This document shows positions 44,812 through 53,095 of a stretch of DNA of 64,000 nt, piece after piece (position 1 is the stretch's first letter; the number at the start of each line of letters is the position of its first letter). The stretch covers positions 248,001 to 312,000 of the forward strand of contig NZ_JAUSUI010000001.1 in NCBI RefSeq assembly GCF_030813495.1. Direction: 5' to 3'. The notes beneath the pieces were generated by a model. The model did not search any database and had not been told where the DNA came from. It saw only the letters and a program-made list of their open reading frames with translations. The DNA is from Ancylobacter polymorphus (GTDB lineage Bacteria; Pseudomonadota; Alphaproteobacteria; Rhizobiales; Xanthobacteraceae). Position numbers and translations under genes: made by a program.

Positions 44812-45348
44812 ATGCGGCTGATCGGATTCGCGGGTTGGAGCGGGGCGGGCAAGACGACGCTGCTGGCGCGGCTCATTCCCGTACTGGTCGGGCGCGGACA
44901 CCGCGTCTCCACGGTGAAGCACGCGCACCATAATTTCGATGTCGACAAGCCGGGCAAGGATTCGCACACCCACCGCACCGTGGGCGCGAGCGAGGTGCTG
45001 ATTTCCTCGGCCAATCGCTGGGCGCTGATGCATGAGTTGCGCGGCGCGCCGGAGCCCGACCTGCCGGAACTCGTCGCCCGCCTCTCGCCGGTCGATCTCG
45101 TGCTGGTGGAAGGCTTCAAGCAAGACCACCATCCCAAGATCGAGGTCCATCGCGCCGAACTCGGCAAGAAGCTGCTTTATCCCGACGATCCGTTCATCGT
45201 CGGCGTCGCCTCCGACCGGGCGGTGCCGGGCTGCCCGCGCCCTGTGATCGCCCTCGACGATATCGAGGCCATTGCCGATTTCGCCGACCAGCACGCCGCG
45301 CCGGTCGATTCCATCGCCTGGCGCCCGGCAGCTCACAGCGCGGGATAG
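44812..45348 (+). CDS. mobB: Molybdopterin-guanine dinucleotide biosynthesis protein MobB
   Basis: 178-aa GTP-binding protein. Walker A is GWSGAGKTTL near residue 7; KHAHHNFDVDKPGKDSHTHR and DLVLVEGFKQDHHPKIEVHR are typical MobB blocks. It helps attach GMP to molybdopterin. The ATG at 44812 has GGGGAGGCG upstream; an in-frame start at 44782 would add ten residues. It is convergent with mobA, overlapping by 16 bp. Confidence 0.92.
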   Translation: MRLIGFAGWSGAGKTTLLARLIPVLVGRGHRVSTVKHAHHNFDVDKPGKDSHTHRTVGASEVLISSANRWALMHELRGAPEPDLPELVARLSPVDLVLVEGFKQDHHPKIEVHRAELGKKLLYPDDPFIVGVASDRAVPGCPRPVIALDDIEAIADFADQHAAPVDSIAWRPAAHSAG

Positions 45349-45953
45349 GCGGCGAGCAGGCGCTCGGCGGCGAGAAGGTCGTCGGGCGTGTTGAGGTTGA
45401 GGAACGGGTCGAGGGGCGTTGCTGGCCATTCCACCGGCACGGCGCCCATGCCACGCACCCAGCGCATCACCCGCCGCTCGTCCTCCTCCACCAGCAGGCG
45501 GCGCAGCAGGACGCGCGCCGCCACCGGCCACAGCCCGACCACCGGGTGCTCGCGGCCACCGGAGACGGCATAGGCCGCCCCCGCTTCCCCGGCGGCCGCC
45601 GCCAGACGGGCAACGAGATCGCGGGGCAGGAACGGGCAGTCGCTCGGCACGGTGAGCAGGTGGCGCGCCCCCGGCAGATCGCGCGCGACATGGTCGAGGC
45701 CGGCGAGAAGGCCGGCGAGCGGGCCGGGATGACCGGGCAGGGTGTCCGCCACCACAGGCAGGTCGAGCCCGAAGCGCGCCGCCGGACCATTGGCATTGAG
45801 CAGCAGCGGCGATACCTGCGGCGCGAGCCGGGCGGCGATGCGCGCCAGCACCGTTTCGCCGCCCAGCCGCTTCAGCCCCTTGTCGCCGCCGCCCATGCGG
45901 CGCGACAGTCCGCCGGCGAGGATCAGCCCGGCGGGTCGCGCCGCTTCGCTCAT
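45333..45953 (-). CDS. mobA: Molybdenum cofactor guanylyltransferase MobA
   Basis: 206-aa nucleotidyltransferase that makes molybdopterin guanine dinucleotide from Mo-MPT and GTP. The N-terminal signature ILAGGLSRRMGGGDKGLKRL binds GTP; LLTVPSDCPFLPRDLVARL holds the metal-binding Asp. The ATG at 45953 overlaps the end of the DUF454 gene (ATGA). The frame upstream to 46121 is a shadow of that gene. Confidence 0.93.
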   Translation of the reverse strand: MSEAARPAGLILAGGLSRRMGGGDKGLKRLGGETVLARIAARLAPQVSPLLLNANGPAARFGLDLPVVADTLPGHPGPLAGLLAGLDHVARDLPGARHLLTVPSDCPFLPRDLVARLAAAAGEAGAAYAVSGGREHPVVGLWPVAARVLLRRLLVEEDERRVMRWVRGMGAVPVEWPATPLDPFLNLNTPDDLLAAERLLAAYPAL

Positions 45954-46357
45954 GCGGTCGGCCGGGTGAGCAGATAGGCGCTGGTGCCGATGAAAATAGC
46001 GGCGATGATTGCCAGCACCGGCACGGAAAGGCCGATCACGACAAGCAGCACGAAGCTGCCGGCCATGCTGCCGGTGGCGACAAGCTGCGCCCAGCGCGGC
46101 ACCACCCCATTCGCCCGCCACGCCACGACGGAGGGGCCGAGGCGCGGATGGGTGAGCAGCCAGCGCTCGAAACGCGGCGAGGACCGGGTGAACAGCCAGG
46201 CGGCGAGGATGAGAAACACCGTGCCGGGCATGACCGGGGTGACGAGCCCGACGATGCCCAGCCCGACGCAGACCCAGGCGAGGGCGAACATCGCCCAGCG
46301 CAGGGGCGCCGTGAGGGAGGAGCTTTTTCGTTCCGGGCCGGTCATCGCGCCGTGCAT
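45950..46357 (-). CDS. YbaN / DUF454 family inner membrane protein
   Basis: About 135-aa protein with three to four hydrophobic helices. The DUF454 signature GIVGLVTPVMPGTVFLILAAW is present, followed by RFERWLLTHPRLGP. Function in the family is unknown. Several starts are possible (46360 GTG, 46357 ATG, 46345 ATG). It is translationally coupled to mobA. Confidence 0.85.
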   Translation of the reverse strand: MHGAMTGPERKSSSLTAPLRWAMFALAWVCVGLGIVGLVTPVMPGTVFLILAAWLFTRSSPRFERWLLTHPRLGPSVVAWRANGVVPRWAQLVATGSMAGSFVLLVVIGLSVPVLAIIAAIFIGTSAYLLTRPTA

Positions 46358-46390
46358 CACCGCATCGCCTTGTTCGCCGCGCCCCCGCGT

Positions 46391-48472
46391 TTAGCCCGCG
46401 CTCAGCAGCTTCACCGCCACGTCACGCTCGAACACATGTAGCAACAGCCGCAGGACCGCGCCACGCGGGCCCCGAAGATCAGAATCGTTCTTGACGATCT
46501 CCAGCGCCTCGGCCCGCGCCGCGACGAGAAGATCGCCATGCACGTCGAGCCGCGCCAGCTTGAAGCCGGGAAAGCCGCTCTGCCGCGTGCCGAGAACGTC
46601 GCCCTCGCCGCGCAGCTTCAGATCCTGCTCGGCGAGGAAGAAGCCGTCCTCGGAGGAGCGCAGTGCCTCCAGCCGCTGGCGGGCGATCTCCCCCAGCGGG
46701 CGGCGGTAGAGCAGCACGCAGGTGGAAGCTTCCGAACCGCGCCCGACCCGGCCGCGCAGCTGATGAAGCTGCGCGAGGCCGAAACGTTCCGCATGTTCGA
46801 TCACGATGATGCTGGCCTCGGGCACATCGACGCCGACCTCGACCACGGTGGTGGCGACGAGAAGCTGCGTCTCCCCAGCGGCGAAAGCGGCCATGGCGGC
46901 GTCCTTCTCCGCCCCCTTCATCTTGCCATGGACGAGGCCGACACGGGCGCCAAAATGCGCCGCGAGATCGGCAAAGCGCGCCTCGGCGGCGGCGAGGTCG
47001 GAGGTCTCCGATTCCTCCACCAGCGGGCAGATCCAGTAGGCGCGGCGTCCTTCCGCCAGCGCGCGGCCCAGCCGGGCGACGATCTCGTCGATACGGTCGG
47101 AAGGAATGGCGCGGGTGTCGATGGGCTGGCGGCCGGCCGGCTTCTCCCGCAATTCGCTGGAATCCATGTCGCCGAAATAGGTCAGCACCAGCGTGCGCGG
47201 GATCGGCGTCGCGGTCATGACCAGCACATCCACCGCCTCGCCCTTGGCGGCGAGCGCGAGGCGCTGATGCACGCCGAAGCGGTGCTGCTCGTCGACGATG
47301 GCCAGCGCCAGGTCGTGGAAATCCACTCCCTCCTGAAACAGCGCATGGGTGCCGATGACGAGATCGATCTCGCCGGCCCCGAGCCGGGCCAGAAGCTCCG
47401 CCCGTCCTCGCCCCTTCTCCCGCCCGGTGAGCAGGGCGACGCGAAGGCCCGCCGCTTCCGCCAGCGGGGCGATGGTCTTCATGTGCTGGCGGGCGAGGAT
47501 TTCGGTCGGCGCCATCAGCGCCGCCTGCCGGCCGGCCTCGATCACCGTCGCGGCCGCCAGCAGCGCCACCACGGTCTTGCCGGAGCCGACATCGCCCTGC
47601 AGCAGGCGCAGCATACGGTCCTCTGACCCGAGATCGGCGCGGATGGCCTTCAGCGCCTCGGTCTGCGATCCCGTGAGGGAAAAGGGCAGGGCACTGAGAA
47701 TGCGCGCCGAGAGCCGCCCATCCCCCACGCTCCGCCGCCCGGCCTGCTTCACCGTGCTGGCGCGCAGCAAGGCGAGGGCGAGCTGGCCGGCGAGCAGTTC
47801 GTCATAGGCGAGTCGCTGCCAGGCGGGGCCCTGCGGGCTCGCATCCAGCGTCTCGCGCGGCTGGTGCAGCTTGCGCAGCGCGTCGAGAAAGCCGATGCCG
47901 GGCGGCGTGGCCCGCCATTCCGGCAGCTCCGGCACCTGGTTGAGCGCGGCCTCGACGGCGCGGCGCAGATGACCCTGGCCCAGCCCCTCGACGAGGGGAT
48001 AGAGCGGCTCGATCGGCGGCAGCTTCGCGAGGCCGGCGGCGTCCACCACCCGGTCGGGGTGAACCATCTGCGCCATGCCGTCGTAGAGCGTGACGGTGCC
48101 CGACACCCAGCGCGTCTCGCCCACGGGCAGCAGCCGCTCCATCCAGCTGCGCTCGGCCTTGAAGAAGGCCAGCGTCAGGTCGCCGGTGGCGTCGTGGCCA
48201 TAGACACGGTAGGGGGCGCGGGAGCCGCGCGGGGTGGGGACATGGCGGTCGACATGGATTTCCACCGTCACCACCGTGTCGGGCACGATTTCCGCCAGAG
48301 TCGGGCGGGCGCGGCGGTCGATGGTGGAGGCGGGCAGGTGCAGCAGGAGATCGAGCACGCGCGCGCCTTCCTCCCGCCCGAGCAGGCGGTTGAAGGGCCG
48401 GGCAAGCTTCGGGCCGATGCCGGGAAGGCCGGTGATTTCGGCGAAATAGGGATTGAGAAGGTCGGGCCGCAT
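46391..48472 (-). CDS. recG: ATP-dependent DNA helicase RecG
   Basis: 693-aa fork-reversal helicase. The N-terminal wedge/OB domain spans about 60-190. Motor motifs are LQGDVGSGKTVVALLA (I), MAPTEILARQHM (Ia), IVDEQHRFGVHQR (II, DEQH), MTATPIPRTL (III) and LHQLRGRVGRGSE (VI). The TRG region and C-terminal helix follow. It is divergent from sdhE-mfd, so two DNA repair translocases sit next to each other. Confidence 0.97.
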   Translation of the reverse strand: MRPDLLNPYFAEITGLPGIGPKLARPFNRLLGREEGARVLDLLLHLPASTIDRRARPTLAEIVPDTVVTVEIHVDRHVPTPRGSRAPYRVYGHDATGDLTLAFFKAERSWMERLLPVGETRWVSGTVTLYDGMAQMVHPDRVVDAAGLAKLPPIEPLYPLVEGLGQGHLRRAVEAALNQVPELPEWRATPPGIGFLDALRKLHQPRETLDASPQGPAWQRLAYDELLAGQLALALLRASTVKQAGRRSVGDGRLSARILSALPFSLTGSQTEALKAIRADLGSEDRMLRLLQGDVGSGKTVVALLAAATVIEAGRQAALMAPTEILARQHMKTIAPLAEAAGLRVALLTGREKGRGRAELLARLGAGEIDLVIGTHALFQEGVDFHDLALAIVDEQHRFGVHQRLALAAKGEAVDVLVMTATPIPRTLVLTYFGDMDSSELREKPAGRQPIDTRAIPSDRIDEIVARLGRALAEGRRAYWICPLVEESETSDLAAAEARFADLAAHFGARVGLVHGKMKGAEKDAAMAAFAAGETQLLVATTVVEVGVDVPEASIIVIEHAERFGLAQLHQLRGRVGRGSEASTCVLLYRRPLGEIARQRLEALRSSEDGFFLAEQDLKLRGEGDVLGTRQSGFPGFKLARLDVHGDLLVAARAEALEIVKNDSDLRGPRGAVLRLLLHVFERDVAVKLLSAG

Positions 48473-48633
48473 GATGGGCGGAAGGTGGACGATGGCGGGC
48501 CGGTGCGCAATCGCTTCTCCGGCGTTCTATCAGCCATGCCGACAAGCCACCTGACAGCGGGCGCCGCCCGCGCTAGAACCGGCGCCTCTTGCGCGCGGCC
48601 GCGCTGGCGTCACCGCGAAACCGAGACCTGGAC

Positions 48634-48930
48634 ATGACCGGAACCACGCGCTCCAGCGCGGGCCTTGATGCCCGCCGCCGCCGCATCCTCTACCGCTCCT
48701 GGCATCGCGGCACCCGCGAGATGGACCTGCTGATGGGCCGTTTCGCCGATGCCTGCATCGGCGAACTGAGCGAGGAGGAGGTGGAAGATTTCGAGAGACT
48801 GATCGAGGTCGAGGATCCCGATCTGTTCGGCTGGCTCGGCAGCGGCGTGCCGTCGCCGGATTTCGACACCCCCGTCTTTCACCGCTTCCGCCAGTTCCAT
48901 TTGTCGGGCGAGGGCCTGCCGCCGATATGA
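48634..48930 (+). CDS. sdhE: Succinate dehydrogenase assembly factor SdhE
   Basis: 98-aa SdhE/SDH5 (DUF339) protein that promotes covalent flavinylation of succinate dehydrogenase. The conserved helix RSWHRGTREMDLLMGRFAD contains the RGxxE motif; ERLIEVEDPDLFGWL is the second conserved block. The start at 48634 is chosen on homology. The stop overlaps the mfd start (ATGA), an arrangement common in alphaproteobacteria. Confidence 0.93.
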   Translation: MTGTTRSSAGLDARRRRILYRSWHRGTREMDLLMGRFADACIGELSEEEVEDFERLIEVEDPDLFGWLGSGVPSPDFDTPVFHRFRQFHLSGEGLPPI

Positions 48931-51900
48931 AGACCGCTTTCGCCACCCTGACCTCGAAGCTCGCCTCCGGCCGCACGCTGACCCTCGCCAATGTGCCGGG
49001 CGGGATGGAGGGCCTCGTCGTCGCCGATCTCGCCCGCGCGCTGGCGGCGCAGGACACCGCGCCCTGGCCGACGCTGATGGTGATCTGCCGCGACAGCGAG
49101 CGCATGGCGGAGCTGGAGCGGGCGCTCGGCTTCTTCGCGCCGGGGGTGGAGGTGCTGCCCTTCCCGGCCTGGGACTGCCTGCCCTATGACCGCGCCTCGC
49201 CCAACAGCGCCATCATCGCCCGCCGCATGACCACGCTGGCGCGGCTCGCGCGGGTGAAGGGCCGCGAGGCCGGCACCATCCTGCTCACCACGGTCAACGC
49301 CGCGCTGCAGCGCGTGCCGAGCCGCGCGCTGATCGCCACCCAGTCCTTCTCCGCCGCGCCGGGCAACGCGCTCTCGCTCGACGAGGTGGTGGGCTGGGCG
49401 GAGATCAACGGCTTCCAGCGCACCTCCACCGTGCGCGACACCGGCGAATATGCGGTGCGCGGCGGCATTGTCGACCTGTTCCCGCCCGGCCTGCCGGCGC
49501 CGGTGCGGCTCGACTTCTTCGGCGACACGCTGGAATCGATCCGTTCCTTCGACCCCGAAACCCAGCGCACCGCCATGCAGATGCGGGCGCTCGATCTGGT
49601 GCCGATGAGCGAGGTGCAGCTCACCAGCGAGACGATGAAGCGCTTCCGCATGGCCTATGTTGCCGCCTTCGGCGCGGCGCAGCGCGGCGACATGCTCTAT
49701 GAGGCGGTGAGCGAGGGCCGGCGCTATCCCGGCATGGAACACTGGCTGCCGCTGTTCCATGAGGGGCTGGACACGCTGTTCGACTACGCCCCCGACGCGC
49801 CTATCGTCATGGAGGCGCAGGACGACGAGGCCGCCGCCTCGCGGCTCGACCAGATCGCCGATTATTACGACGCCCGCCGCCACGGCATGGAGCATGGCGG
49901 CGGCGCGCCCTACAAGCCGCTGCCGCCGGACGCGCTCTATCTCACCGCCGAGGAGTGGAAGGCCCGGCGCGAGGCGGCGAAGAACGTCGCTCTGTCCGCC
50001 TATGCGCTCCCCGAATCCAAGGACGTGATCGACCTCGACGGCCGCCCCGCGCGCTCTTTCGCGCCGGAACGGGCGGACCCCGAGGCTTCGCTGTTCGAGG
50101 TGGCGGCCGCCTATCTGCGCGACCTTGCCAAACATAAGCGCACCATCCTCGCCGCCTGGTCGGACGGCTCGCGCGACCGGCTCGCCACCGTGCTCGCCGA
50201 TCACGGCCTCAAGGGCACGCAGACGGTCGGCTCGCGCGATGCGGCGGAAGCGCTGCCCAAGGGCACCATTGCGCTCGCCGTGCTCGGCATCGAAAGCGGT
50301 TTCGAGACGGACAGCCTCGCCGTCATCGGCGAGCAGGACATTCTCGGCGACCGGCTGGTGCGCCCCAAGCGCAAGGCGCGCCGGCCGCAGGACGTGATCG
50401 CGGAGCTCGGCGCGCTCACCGCCGGCGATCTCGTCGTGCATGTCGACCACGGCATCGGCCGCTTCATCGGGCTGAAGACCATCGAGGCGATGGGCGCGCC
50501 GCACGACTGTCTCGAAATCCACTATGCGGAAGGCTCCAAGCTGTTCCTGCCGGTGGAAAACCTCGAACTTCTGTCGCGCTACGGCTCGGAGGACACCGAG
50601 GCGCAGCTCGACCGGCTGGGCGGCGGCGGCTGGCAGGCGCGCAAGGCGCGGATGAAGAGCCGCATCCGCGAGATGGCGGCCGAGCTGATCAAGGTGGCGG
50701 CGCAGCGCCAGACCCAGGAAGCGCCGCGCCTCGTGCCGGCGGCGGGGCTCTATGACGAGTTCCGCGCCCGCTTCCCCTATGAGGAGACCGAGGACCAGGA
50801 GGCCGCCATCGAGGCGGTGTTCGACGATCTCGGCTCCGGCCATCCGATGGACCGGCTGGTGTGCGGCGATGTCGGCTTCGGCAAGACGGAAGTTGCCCTG
50901 CGCGCCGCCTTCGCCGTGGCGCTGAACGGCAAGCAGGTGGCGGTGGTGGTGCCGACCACGCTGCTCGCCCGCCAGCATTTCAAGACCTTCTCCGAGCGCT
51001 TCAAGGGGCTGCCCGTCGTGGTGCGGCAGGCCTCGCGGCTGGTGACCGGCAAGGAGCTTTCCGACACCAAGAAGGGGCTCGCCGACGGCACGGTGGACAT
51101 CGTGGTCGGCACGCATGCGCTGCTGGGCAAGACGATCTCCTTCCGCGATCTCGGCCTTGTCATCGTCGATGAGGAGCAGCATTTCGGCGTCGGCCACAAG
51201 GAGCGGCTGAAGCAGATGCGCGCCGAGGTGCATGTGCTGACCCTCACCGCCACGCCTATACCGCGCACGCTGCAACTGGCCATGACCGGGGTGCGCGAAC
51301 TCTCCATCATCGCCTCGCCGCCGGTGGACCGGCTGGCGGTGCGCAGCTTCGTCACCCCGTTCGATCCCTTGATCGTGCGCGAGGCGCTGCTGCGCGAGCG
51401 CTATCGCGGCGGGCAGAGCTTCTATGTCTGCCCGCGCATCGAGGACCTCGCCGAGGTGAAGGACTTCCTCGACAAGAGCGTGCCGGAGGTGAAGGTCGCG
51501 GTGGCGCATGGCCAGATGGCGGCGACGCAGCTCGAAGAGATCATGTCCGCCTTCTATGACGGGCAGTTCGACGTGCTGCTCTCCACCACCATCGTCGAAT
51601 CCGGCCTCGACATCCCCACCGCCAACACGCTGATCATTCACCGCGCCGACATGTTCGGCCTCGCCCAGCTCTACCAGCTGCGCGGGCGCGTCGGCCGCTC
51701 CAAGACGCGGGCCTATGCCATCTTCACCCTGCCCGCGGAAAAGCAGGTGACGGCGCAGGCGGATCGCCGGCTGAAAGTGCTACAGTCGCTCGACACGCTG
51801 GGGGCGGGCTTCCAGCTCGCCAGCCACGACCTCGACATTCGCGGCGCCGGCAATCTGCTCGGCGACGAGCAGTCCGGCCATATCAAGGAGGTCGGCTACG

Positions 51901-52439
51901 AGCTGTATCAGGAGATGCTGGAGGAGGCGATCGCCAACCTCAAGGCCGGCATCACCGCGCCGGCGGCGGACAAGTGGTCGCCCACAATCTCCATCGGCAC
52001 GCCGGTGCTGATCCCCGAGGACTATGTGACCGACCTGCATGTCCGCCTCAGCCTCTATCGCCGGCTCGCCGACATGGAGACCGACGCCGAGATCGAATCC
52101 ATGGGCGCGGAAATGGTCGACCGCTTCGGCACGCTCCCCGAAGAGGTGGAACAGCTGCTCAAGCTAGTGGCGATCAAGGCGCTGTGCCGCCGCGCCAATG
52201 TGGAGAAGGTGGATGCCGGCCCGCGCGGCATGGTGCTGACCTTCCGTGACGGACGCTTCCCCAACCCAGCCGGCTTCATCACCTATGTCGGCAAGCCGCA
52301 TGTGGTGGCGAAGATGCGCCCGGACGGCAAGGTGGTGTTCTCGGAGGACTGGCCGAGCGCCAATGCGCGGCTGAAGGGCAGCGCCGGTATATTGAAGGAA
52401 CTGGCGAAGATCGCGGAGCAGGGGGCGAAGGCGGCGTGA
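48927..52439 (+). CDS. mfd: Transcription-repair coupling factor Mfd
   Basis: 1170-aa translocase that removes stalled RNA polymerase and recruits UvrA. The UvrB-like N-terminus, RNA-polymerase-interacting domain (VVHVDHGIGRFIGLKTIE near 510) and RecG-like motor (GDVGFGKTEVALRAAF; VDEEQHFGVGHKERL; LTATPIPRTLQ; LYQLRGRVGRSKTRAYA) are all present. The C-terminal TRCF domain closes the protein. It works with uvrA at 29-32 kb. Confidence 0.97.
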   Translation: MKTAFATLTSKLASGRTLTLANVPGGMEGLVVADLARALAAQDTAPWPTLMVICRDSERMAELERALGFFAPGVEVLPFPAWDCLPYDRASPNSAIIARRMTTLARLARVKGREAGTILLTTVNAALQRVPSRALIATQSFSAAPGNALSLDEVVGWAEINGFQRTSTVRDTGEYAVRGGIVDLFPPGLPAPVRLDFFGDTLESIRSFDPETQRTAMQMRALDLVPMSEVQLTSETMKRFRMAYVAAFGAAQRGDMLYEAVSEGRRYPGMEHWLPLFHEGLDTLFDYAPDAPIVMEAQDDEAAASRLDQIADYYDARRHGMEHGGGAPYKPLPPDALYLTAEEWKARREAAKNVALSAYALPESKDVIDLDGRPARSFAPERADPEASLFEVAAAYLRDLAKHKRTILAAWSDGSRDRLATVLADHGLKGTQTVGSRDAAEALPKGTIALAVLGIESGFETDSLAVIGEQDILGDRLVRPKRKARRPQDVIAELGALTAGDLVVHVDHGIGRFIGLKTIEAMGAPHDCLEIHYAEGSKLFLPVENLELLSRYGSEDTEAQLDRLGGGGWQARKARMKSRIREMAAELIKVAAQRQTQEAPRLVPAAGLYDEFRARFPYEETEDQEAAIEAVFDDLGSGHPMDRLVCGDVGFGKTEVALRAAFAVALNGKQVAVVVPTTLLARQHFKTFSERFKGLPVVVRQASRLVTGKELSDTKKGLADGTVDIVVGTHALLGKTISFRDLGLVIVDEEQHFGVGHKERLKQMRAEVHVLTLTATPIPRTLQLAMTGVRELSIIASPPVDRLAVRSFVTPFDPLIVREALLRERYRGGQSFYVCPRIEDLAEVKDFLDKSVPEVKVAVAHGQMAATQLEEIMSAFYDGQFDVLLSTTIVESGLDIPTANTLIIHRADMFGLAQLYQLRGRVGRSKTRAYAIFTLPAEKQVTAQADRRLKVLQSLDTLGAGFQLASHDLDIRGAGNLLGDEQSGHIKEVGYELYQEMLEEAIANLKAGITAPAADKWSPTISIGTPVLIPEDYVTDLHVRLSLYRRLADMETDAEIESMGAEMVDRFGTLPEEVEQLLKLVAIKALCRRANVEKVDAGPRGMVLTFRDGRFPNPAGFITYVGKPHVVAKMRPDGKVVFSEDWPSANARLKGSAGILKELAKIAEQGAKAA

Positions 52440-52459
52440 CGGCCAGGTTGCGGCGGACC

Positions 52460-52553
52460 GTCATCCCGGAAGGGCCGGAGGCCCTATCCGGGATCGCAGC
52501 GGCATTCTGGACGACGATCCCGGCTCTACGCCTGCGGCTGCGGCCGGGATGAC
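52460..52553. repeat. REP/BIME-like palindromic intergenic repeat
   Basis: Outer arms GTCATCCCGG (52460-52469) and CCGGGATGAC (52544-52553) enclose two inner hairpins built on TCCCGGA/TCCGGGA and ATCCCGG/CCGGGAT. It fills the gap between convergent mfd and the next gene, and shares its end with 42164-42203. Likely a dispersed chromosomal repeat, possibly also a terminator. Confidence 0.6.
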
Positions 52554-52599
52554 AAGCCGCGCCGGACGATGACGCGGAAATGCCTTTCAGTCCGGCGAC

Positions 52600-52911
52600 T
52601 TATTCCAGCGGGCTCTCATAGGCGCCGTCGGTGTCGGGCATCACATCGGCATCGACATCCGAGCCCGGACCGCTGAAATTCTCATAATTGCCGCCGGCCT
52701 GGTCCATATAGTCCTGGCTCTTGCCGGAGCCCGGCTTGTCCGGCAGCGGGCCGTAATCGAGATAATTCGGGTCGTTGATCGGCGGAATGGTGATCTCCAG
52801 CCCGCCCTTCGCCGGCTGGTTCGGATGCACCTCGATCGGCTGCTGTGCTCCGGCGGACAGGGTGCCCGCCACGAGCAGGGCGGCGGAGAGGACGGCGTAA
52901 CGCATGGACAT
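52600..52911 (-). CDS. Exported hypothetical protein, Pro/Gly/Asp-rich
   Basis: 103-aa protein with a signal peptide (YAVLSAALLVAGTLSAGAQQ). The mature part is short, acidic and low in complexity (NQPAKGGLEITIPPINDPNY, then GPGSDVDADVMPDTDG). No family recognised. An ATG two codons later is an alternative start. Confidence 0.65.
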   Translation of the reverse strand: MSMRYAVLSAALLVAGTLSAGAQQPIEVHPNQPAKGGLEITIPPINDPNYLDYGPLPDKPGSGKSQDYMDQAGGNYENFSGPGSDVDADVMPDTDGAYESPLE

Positions 52912-53095
52912 GGCTCCAGCACTTCATTCCTTCGCGGTCGAACCGGCCCAAGCCGGCTCGCCGCGCGCATTCCGCCCCTAAGGAACAGGTGACGGCCCGG
53001 CTGTCCAGCGCTTCATGCGCCGGGCGACGCGGAATTGACCCTGGGAAAGCGGGCGGCGGCCGGGTTCCCCACTTGCTGGCCGCCATCCATGGCCG

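Noticed and set aside
48879-51641. 920-aa open frame on the minus strand
   Set aside because: It lies exactly opposite mfd, has the His/Arg/Gly/Asp-rich composition typical of antisense frames in GC-rich genes, and resembles no protein.
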